This document shows, piece by piece, positions 57,868 to 64,000 of a DNA stretch of 64,000 bases. This DNA comes from Phaeosaccion multiseriatum (lineage: Eukaryota > Ochrophyta, other classes), in assembly GCA_965112735.1 (NCBI GenBank), contig OZ218954.1, forward strand, positions 310,001 to 374,000, in the 5' to 3' direction. Made by a program: the position numbers and the translations under genes. Under the pieces are notes generated by a model, which worked only from the letters and a program-made list of their open reading frames with translations, did no database searches and was not told the origin of the DNA. The number at the start of each line of letters is the position of its first letter. Positions within the stretch are counted from its first letter, which is position 1.

Positions 57868-59961
57868 CACTTCTGCTTCCCCTACTGGGCATCAAGCCGG
57901 ACCCCTTACTACTACCTCTACTCCTACCACCGCCACCAGCTGCCATCCCCCCCCTGCTGCCATCTGTGACTCTCCTCCTCATCTGCCTACGTGCCTCGGC
58001 CACCTCCTCCCCTACCTCAAGGGCGGCCTGCACTATGGCTGCTTGCTTGGCCTCTTCGGCCCTCCTCCTTCCCATCCTTTGGACCTCTCTCTCCTTCTCC
58101 TGCCTCTCGTGACGCACGCGCTCACGCTCGGCCTGCGCTTTCGCCCGACACCAGCTACTCTCCCCCTTGGCCAGGGCCGATGCGGAATTCGATACGAATG
58201 TTGATGTCAATGTCGATTTCGATTTCGATGCCGGCTGCGGGTGGTGGTGATCTGGCTGAGTAGTTGGGTGGTCGCCAGACCCGCCAGCACCACCACTGCT
58301 GCACCTGCTGCGGCTTCTCCTGGCAGAACCACCACCACCACCACCACCACCACCACCACCACCATCACCCCCCCCAACTGCAGCAGTTGGTGGTACAGGA
58401 GGTCCAGCACTGCCATTGCCATTGCTGGAAAAGAGGGCCTCCAGCTCTGCCTCTTCGTCCCTGACCTTTGCCTCTCGGGCCTCTTGCAGTTTGCGCTTCC
58501 TGGCCTCCTCCCACTCCTCCTGCCTCTGCAGCATGGTCTTGTTCAACAGCTCCACCACTCGTAACTGCCCCGCCACCCCCCCGGGTCGTTTCGCCCCCGC
58601 CCCCCCGGGTTGTTGCGCTGTCACCAACCCTCCAGCCTCCCTCTCGCCCTCATGGACGTCGCCGGGGGGGGGTGCAGGAGGAGCAGCAGCCGAAGTTGGT
58701 GATAAAGCCGGTACAGCAGTCGGTGGTACAACCGGAATAGCAGTTGGTGATACCCCGTGGGTGGAAGTGACAATCATGGATGGCTTCTTGCCCCCCAGCA
58801 GGCTGTGCAGGGCCTTGCTGCCCCTCTCCCTGTGGCTCTTGGCCTGCAGGGGGGGCACCCCCTCGCTGCAGCGAGACGATTCGTCACTCGAAGAGCACGG
58901 ACACCCCTCCTCCTCCTTCTCCTCCTCATCCTCCTCATCCTCCTCCTCCTCCTCCTCCTCCTGCTCCTCCTCCTCCTCCTCCTCCTCCCGCTCCTCCTCC
59001 TCCTCCTCCTCCTGCTCCTCCTCCTCCTCCACCTTCCTTCCGCTCTCTGTCGAGGGGGTCATGCTCCCCCCCCCTTCCCCTTCCCCTCCCCCCTCCTCTG
59101 GGGCGGCCTCACCATGAACTGCCTTCCACCGCCGTAGCAACTCTCTTCCCTCCTCGTCGCGAGCGAGGGCCGCCAGCAGCTCAGGAGAAAAGTCTTCCTG
59201 AGCTGCTGCATCACCAACTGCTCCTGCTGCTCCTGCTCCTGCTCGGCGACTGCCCCTACTCGAGAATCGTCCTACTCCTCCATCCACTGCCATCCTCCCT
59301 CCTCCTCCCCCCCCCATCCAACCCCCTCGTCCTTCTCCTGTATCACCATCTTCTGCTGTACCACCAACCGCTGAACTTGAACAAAAGTGCGACCTCGGTA
59401 GCGGGCGAGCCTTGAACGCCCGTCTGCGAGCGTCCTCCTCCCTCGCCGCTTCTCTCCTCCTCTCCATCTCCTGTTGGCTCTCCAAGTGCCTCTGTACAGA
59501 GTGGAGAGCCTCCGGATCGAAGGGCTTTGTCTTGCTGTCGTTGCCAGCTGTAAACGTGTTGCCACTGTCCGTGCCATTTGTGACTCCTGCATTGACGTTG
59601 CCCGGGGCCTTTTCTCTCCTTCTCCTGCTGCTCCTCCTCTCCTCCATCACTGTCGTCCTTTGCTGCCTCAGCGTCGCCACACGAGGGATGAAGTCCTCGG
59701 GCACGATTAGACGTTTCGCCGCCGCCGCAGCAGCAGTTCGTGATATGGCAGCAGCATCATCATCGTTTGCCGCTCTCCTCTTCCCTCCTCCTTCTCCTCG
59801 TTGCATGGGCCCACCATGTCGTGTGGGTGCGTGCGCCGAGCCCCCTCTGTCCTGGCTCGACTGCGACTGAGGTTTCCGTGACCTCGTGTTGTTCCCCATG
59901 CTGAGGCGCTTCTTGGCCAGAGCCGCGTCGACCATGAGCTTGCTAAAGTCGAGGTCCGCCC

Positions 59962-59994
<33 letters not shown>

Positions 59995-61129
59995 GTCTCT
60001 CCACCCCCTCCTCCTCCTCCTCCTCCTCCTTCTCCTCCCCCGCCTCCTCCTCCTGCTGCTGTTGCTGCTGCCATGGCTCCACCCCACCTTCGCTCTCCGT
60101 TCTCTGCCTCATCCTCTTCCTCCTCGTGGTCATCACCATCCGTGCTTCCCCTTCTTCCCTTCCTCCTCCTCCTCCTGCTGCTCCTGTTGTATCACCAACA
60201 GCTGCAGAGACGCGATGTCTGCTGCCATCGCTTTGCAGAGAGCGACTAGTGCTCAATGGTAGCGACGATGTGTCACCAGCAGCAGTCGACGCCAGCTGAC
60301 CTCCCTCCGTCCGTGTGGGACCTGAGGTGGGCCTAGACGTAGTAATAGCAGCAGCTGCAGCAGCAGTTGGTGATACAGCACGCACTTGGCGGTTTTTCTT
60401 CTGCAGCCTCATGCGATCGTACGCCCTTAGCTTGTCATTGAGTGAGGAGCTACCTCCTGCCGCCATCGATCTGTGGAAAGTCTTTTCCGCCGATTCAGCG
60501 CCAGCAGCGACAGACTTTCCTCCTCCTCTTTCTCCCCCTCCTCGTCCTCTCTTTCCCTCCGGTTTGCCCTTTAGGCTCCTTTCACGTCCCCCTGCTCCTA
60601 CTGTTTGTGTCTCTGCTGCTTCTGACGTTGTTTTCTCTGCGCCTGTCGCTGTTTCTTCCCCTCCTCCTGGTCTCCTTCGTTCTCGTGGGTTGGAAGCTGG
60701 CTCCTTCTCCTTCACAAAACGATGCTGCCGCTGCTGCTGCTCCTCCTGCTTCTGCCGCTGCTGCTGGTACCGCCCAGGGATTATGACGTTATCTAAATAC
60801 TTCATGCCTGCCTCCACCGATTCAAACTCCGTCCTTGCATCGAGCATCTGTTGCTCCAGCTGCATCTGCTGCTGCTGTCCCTGCAACGGCAGCTTCTGCT
60901 TCACCTCTTCTTGCTGACTCCGCGTGTAAGAAGACGAGCCTGGACGCCACCCGTCGCTTGCTCTCGACACAGCCTGAGGTGGGACACGGAGGTGGGGTGG
61001 GAGTGAGGGGGGGCGGGGGGGAGGGGCCAGTAGATATCAGATGGAGAGGAGAAGATTGAGAGACAAGCAGAAGACCACACGAAGCGTCCACGAGAAGCAG
61101 AGAGAATATCAGCACTATCCCTTACCTTC
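55231..61129 (-). CDS. ~1,760-residue low-complexity/coiled-coil protein with C-terminal BRX-like motif
   Basis: Core exon 56110-60973, then 55631-55841 and 55231-55426 (1,756 residues, phases fit). The 5' end is uncertain: an upstream exon ending at 61127 encodes EPPPVALSRKAKWQKDMK in phase, and its only in-frame Met is the penultimate codon (61129). The protein is Gln-, Ser-, Glu- and Arg-rich with short helices (TEFESVEAGMKYLDNVIIPG, SKLMVDAALAKKRLSMGNNT, LRVVELLNKTMLQRQEEWEE), a seven-residue GMEPPLG repeat, and many QLVIQQ/AVGDTA/VSPTA peptides from one DNA motif. The 55631-55841 exon encodes VVTVMFDRGAFDEEQARQWW followed by KSNKQRL, like BRX-type domains (F..+.F.E..A..WW..N+.R). If the last intron is not removed, translation stops at 55627. 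The even composition over 1,600 open codons makes a real gene very likely; its function is unknown. Confidence 0.75.
57622..57765 (-). repeat. 21-bp coding minisatellite (GMEPPLG/GMKPPLG)
   Basis: Seven nearly identical 21-bp units on the minus strand, each encoding G-M-(E/K)-P-P-L-G, inside the BRX-protein exon. Confidence 0.9.
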
Positions 61130-61540
61130 ATATCCTTCTGCCACTTTGCCTTCCTGCTTAGAGCTACAGGAGGAGGCTCTCTGGCTTTTGAGAGCGAGAA
61201 AATCTTCGAGTAACGTTTCAGTTTCAGTTTCGGGTTCGTGGCATCCTCTCTTCGACCCCTGACAGGGAGAGGCGCATTTATAGTGTTGACCTGTCCGTGG
61301 ATCGATTTTTTTTGGTCCGTGGAGCGACTTTTTTCCTATATTTTTCTGCTCCCCCCCCTCCTTCCCCCTCCTCTGATCTTAAATAACCACAACTGCTACA
61401 TTCCAGCAGTAGTATTGGCTTAGTGAAGGATTTCTCATGGCAGGAAGGTGGCAGGGCTGGTAGTAGCAGCAGCAGTCAAGCAAAGAGAGGTACCTATCAA
61501 ACATTTCAAACCATGACACCAGCAGCAGCAGCAGAGACAA
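61130..61540. promoter_or_regulatory. Divergent upstream region between the BRX-protein and transposon-type genes
   Basis: Opposed genes are separated by at most about 410 bp. The coding frame of the BRX gene stays open to about 61262 (EDATNPKLKLKRYSKIFSLS in phase), where a tgtcag acceptor-like site lies in the sense direction, so an upstream first exon may exist. The TTTCAGTTTCAGTTTC motif at 61210-61228 lies here. Confidence 0.4.
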
Positions 61541-63246
61541 ATGGAGGAGAATGAAGAAGCTGTAGCGGGGCAGCACAAAAGGATGGAACAGCACCACCTT
61601 TGTGACAGTCCTGAAGAGATTTCTGGCGCACAGGGCTCTTCGGATATCAGTGGAAAGGCCGCAGGAGCGCACGACGACAATGACAGTGCCAGTGATTGGG
61701 ACGACGAGACTTGGACGCAGGCCGGTGCTCTGGCAGATGCAGCCGCTGCGGCGGCACAACCAGCGACCGCTTCGAAAACTGGCACTCAAGCGAGAGTGGA
61801 GGCTGAGCTTGCAACAATCGCCGCAGCACAAGAGGAGAGGCGGAAACAATTGCAGGCAGCAAGGCAGGACTTGCTCAACCAGAAGGCGACTTTAGAAGAT
61901 GCTTACAAAACTGGAGGAGGACGAGGCCGGCCCTCGAAGGATATAAGCGAGAAGAAGCGGTTGATTGCTGCAGCTATAAAAGGAATTGATGAGGATTTCC
62001 TGCTCCCAGCGGAGCAGGAAGAGAAGCGAAAGAAGGAGATGGAGAAGAGGAAGAAGAAGGGCTGTGACATGTCTTCGAGCGCAGACAGGGTAGATTGCGC
62101 AAGTGGTGACCACTTCGTAGGGTTTTCTTCGCCGCCCCTTGGTCGCACGTCTAAGCGGTACGTTCTCAATTATCGCCTCTTCGCCGCCCTTTCTGTACAT
62201 ACCTTGACACACTTTCTTGCCCCTGTTGCTCTCGCCCCCTTTCTACATCTTTTCTTTGTGCTAACAGGGGTGAGAACGACGAGGATGAGGACGAGGAGGA
62301 TGGTAATACGGGCGAGGAGGGGGGCGGTTGTGGTGGGGGAGGGTTTGGGACGAAGAATAGACCACCAGCGCAGACTGAGTTCATCAAGGTAGCACTCCAG
62401 GCGGCAAAGGATCAAGAGAAAGGGTTGCCTGCTTGGCAAACTCCCTACTTCAGGGCCTCGACGCCAAGCCGCCAGTCTGAAGTGGGGGGGGTACGCCCAA
62501 CGTGACGTGTATGTCCACCTCTTCCACAACCTTGGAGAGGACCATCGACAGCCTCTTTGCGCATGGCATACCTCGTCAAAGTGTGTACAAGCTAAAGGAT
62601 GGACGTCGCCGCAGCGGGCTGTGTATGTCACCAGCCTCGAGGACAACTTTTTCATGGTGGGGACAAGGCATCGGTGTACAGAGCGATTGGAGGAGAAGAA
62701 ACGGGTGAAAGCTGAGTACAACGAGGCGGAGAAGAGGAAGGAAACATTGCAAGAGCAGGTTCGTGTGCTTCGGTTGTGTCTCATTTGCGCTACTCTCTGG
62801 GGCTTTTGATGAAGACGCCTCGCCTCTCTTCTTCGCCCTCCTTCCTTGTCCCCACCCCTGTTCAGATTGCCGCTCAGAAGAAAGCCGTTAGCGAGTACTC
62901 GACCTCCTTCTACTCCTACGACCCACGCGTCACCACAGCGTGTAAGGAGAACGTGTGCTTCCAGTGGGTGACTGCAGAGCTGCCTGGAGGATCAGCCGTG
63001 GGAGCAGGGGGAGCAACAGCAGGAGTAGGAGTAGTACGTGCCGGTTCTGCTGCTGCTGCTGGAGGAGGAGGAGGAGGAGGAGGACGAGGAGCTGCTGCTG
63101 CTGGAGGAGGAGCTGCTGCTGCTGGAGGAGGACGAGGAGGGGAAAGGGCAGCAGCAGCAGAAGTAGGACCACCGCCGGCACCAGCAGCCGCAGCACTGTG
63201 GCCTGCAATGGGAGGATCAGGGGCAGGACCGGCGGCTGGAGGATAG
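61541..63246 (+). CDS. Transposon-type protein with AT-hook and DUF6729-like zinc region, apparently frameshifted
   Basis: Exons 61541-62157, 62268-62758 and 62866-63246. Exon 1 encodes an acidic start, a coiled coil (RVEAELATIAAAQEERRKQL) and an AT-hook-like GGGRGRPSKDISEKKRL. Exon 2 runs in one frame to SRQSEVGG, then the protein-like frame continues one base off as YAQRDVYVHLFHNLGEDHRQ, GWTSPQRAVYVTSLEDNFFM and VGTRHRCTERLEEK; exon 3 gives STSFYSYDPRVTTACKE. The order Cys, Gly-Trp-x3-P-R, V-G-x-R-(H/Y)-R-C and F-x-x-YDPR recalls the DUF6729 region of mobile-element proteins in stramenopiles and fungi (from memory, not searched). The shift coincides with an 8-G run at 62486-62493, so it may be a sequencing error or a decayed copy. 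The C-terminal Gly/Ala tail is low complexity. Confidence 0.55.
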
Positions 63247-64000
63247 GGGGCAGGAGCAGCTGTAGCACCTGCAGACTCTGCTGCTGCAGAGGGTGGTGTC
63301 GCTCTCGGGGGGCGGAGGTGAGAGAACCCGCGAGACAGAGCTACGGAAGAGGAGGGAGGCCGAGAAAAGGAGAAGAACAGAGGCAGGCGCGGAGGGGAGG
63401 GAGAGGGCAAAGCTCCAGAAAAGGGCAGCGCGGCAAAGGGAAAGGGAAAGGTTACAGCAGGCTAAGCAGGGCCCTTCAGGGTGACTCTTACCTTTCTGTG
63501 TACGTAGTAATGGAAATAGTAATGGAAGAAGGGGAGGAGCGAGCAGCACCGAGGAGGAGGAGGAGGAGGAGAAGGAGGAGGAGGAGGAGGAGGAGGAAGA
63601 GGAGGAGGAGGAGGAGGAGGAGCTGCAGCAGCAGCACCAGCAGCAGCACCAGCAGCAGCTGCAGCCGCGCACTGTGGCCGGCAACGGGAGAAAAAAAGAA
63701 GCGAGAGGAAGGCGCGAATAAACAGTTTCAGTTTCCTTTTTTTCGTTTTTTTTTTAAACTTGTCGTCACTGGACTATTATCATTACGAGCGCTCCACCTC
63801 TAATAAAGGAAGGCAAGAGCCCCCGCCTTATGCAGCGACGTGGATTGCGATTGGTAGTGTCCCATTACTTGCACAAGGTGCCTCTGTTTGGCTGCTGAAC
63901 GGCGAGCGTGGCTGAGTGAGGCCCAGCATGCATGATCTGGCGCAAAAGGGATAATCCGATAATCCAGAAGGAGGACGCGGACAAGGAGGAGGGGCTCACG
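63247..64000. other. 3' region after the transposon-type gene
   Basis: Contains a (GGA)n run (63552-63622), GCAGCA(CCA) repeats, a CAGTTTCAGTTTCC motif at 63723-63736, and two AATAAA signals (63717-63722 and 63802-63807). No further gene is supported. Confidence 0.45.

Overview
The window is nuclear DNA from a eukaryote, most likely a photosynthetic stramenopile (heterokont alga) with a red-derived secondary plastid. Genes are cut by many GT-AG introns. Three proteins (glutamate-1-semialdehyde aminotransferase, a PAP/fibrillin protein, a five-bladed beta-propeller protein) begin with a signal peptide whose predicted cleavage point is followed at once by phenylalanine, the ASAFAP-type plastid signal of such algae. 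I cannot fix the species. No tRNA, rRNA, CRISPR array or bacterial feature was seen.

I support eleven protein genes, with exons traced by splice sites and reading phase. Left to right: NAA15, the NatA auxiliary subunit (minus, C-terminus off the left edge); GSA aminotransferase (plus); a very large 21-exon glycosyltransferase-like membrane protein with a Cys-rich, Pro/Thr-rich stem (plus); a plastid PAP/fibrillin protein (minus); a protein joining an FYVE-like zinc finger to an alpha/beta-hydrolase (plus); MSH2 (minus); a 101-residue protein (plus); a beta-propeller protein (minus); a TPR protein (plus); a roughly 1,760-residue low-complexity protein with a BRX-like motif (minus); and a transposon-type protein with an AT-hook and a DUF6729-like region, apparently frameshifted (plus).

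Ten of the eleven genes sit in head-to-head pairs separated by about 150-410 bp, so shared bidirectional promoters look like the local rule. Gene 3' ends are convergent or face spacers of 0.2-2 kb filled with simple repeats. The genes do not form one pathway: they cover tetrapyrrole synthesis, plastid lipid structures, protein N-acetylation, mismatch repair and glycosylation.

The most unusual feature is the introns. They are packed with a few short dispersed motifs (GATGGCAGTGGATGG, GTTGGTGATAC, GTCAGTAAGTCA, GTGTCAGGACA, CAGTTTCAGTTTC). Relative to transcription, one orientation lies near 5' splice sites and the reverse complement near 3' splice sites, on both strands and in unrelated genes. 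Introns are likewise purine-rich at the start and pyrimidine-rich at the end, so many could fold back on themselves. Tandem arrays often start exactly at a splice donor, and several exon edges (with their splice site) are duplicated into the adjacent intron. One motif, GCAGTTGGTGATACAGCA, also lies inside exons, where it is read in different frames as AVGDTA, QLVIQQ or VSPTA. This suggests spread at the DNA level.
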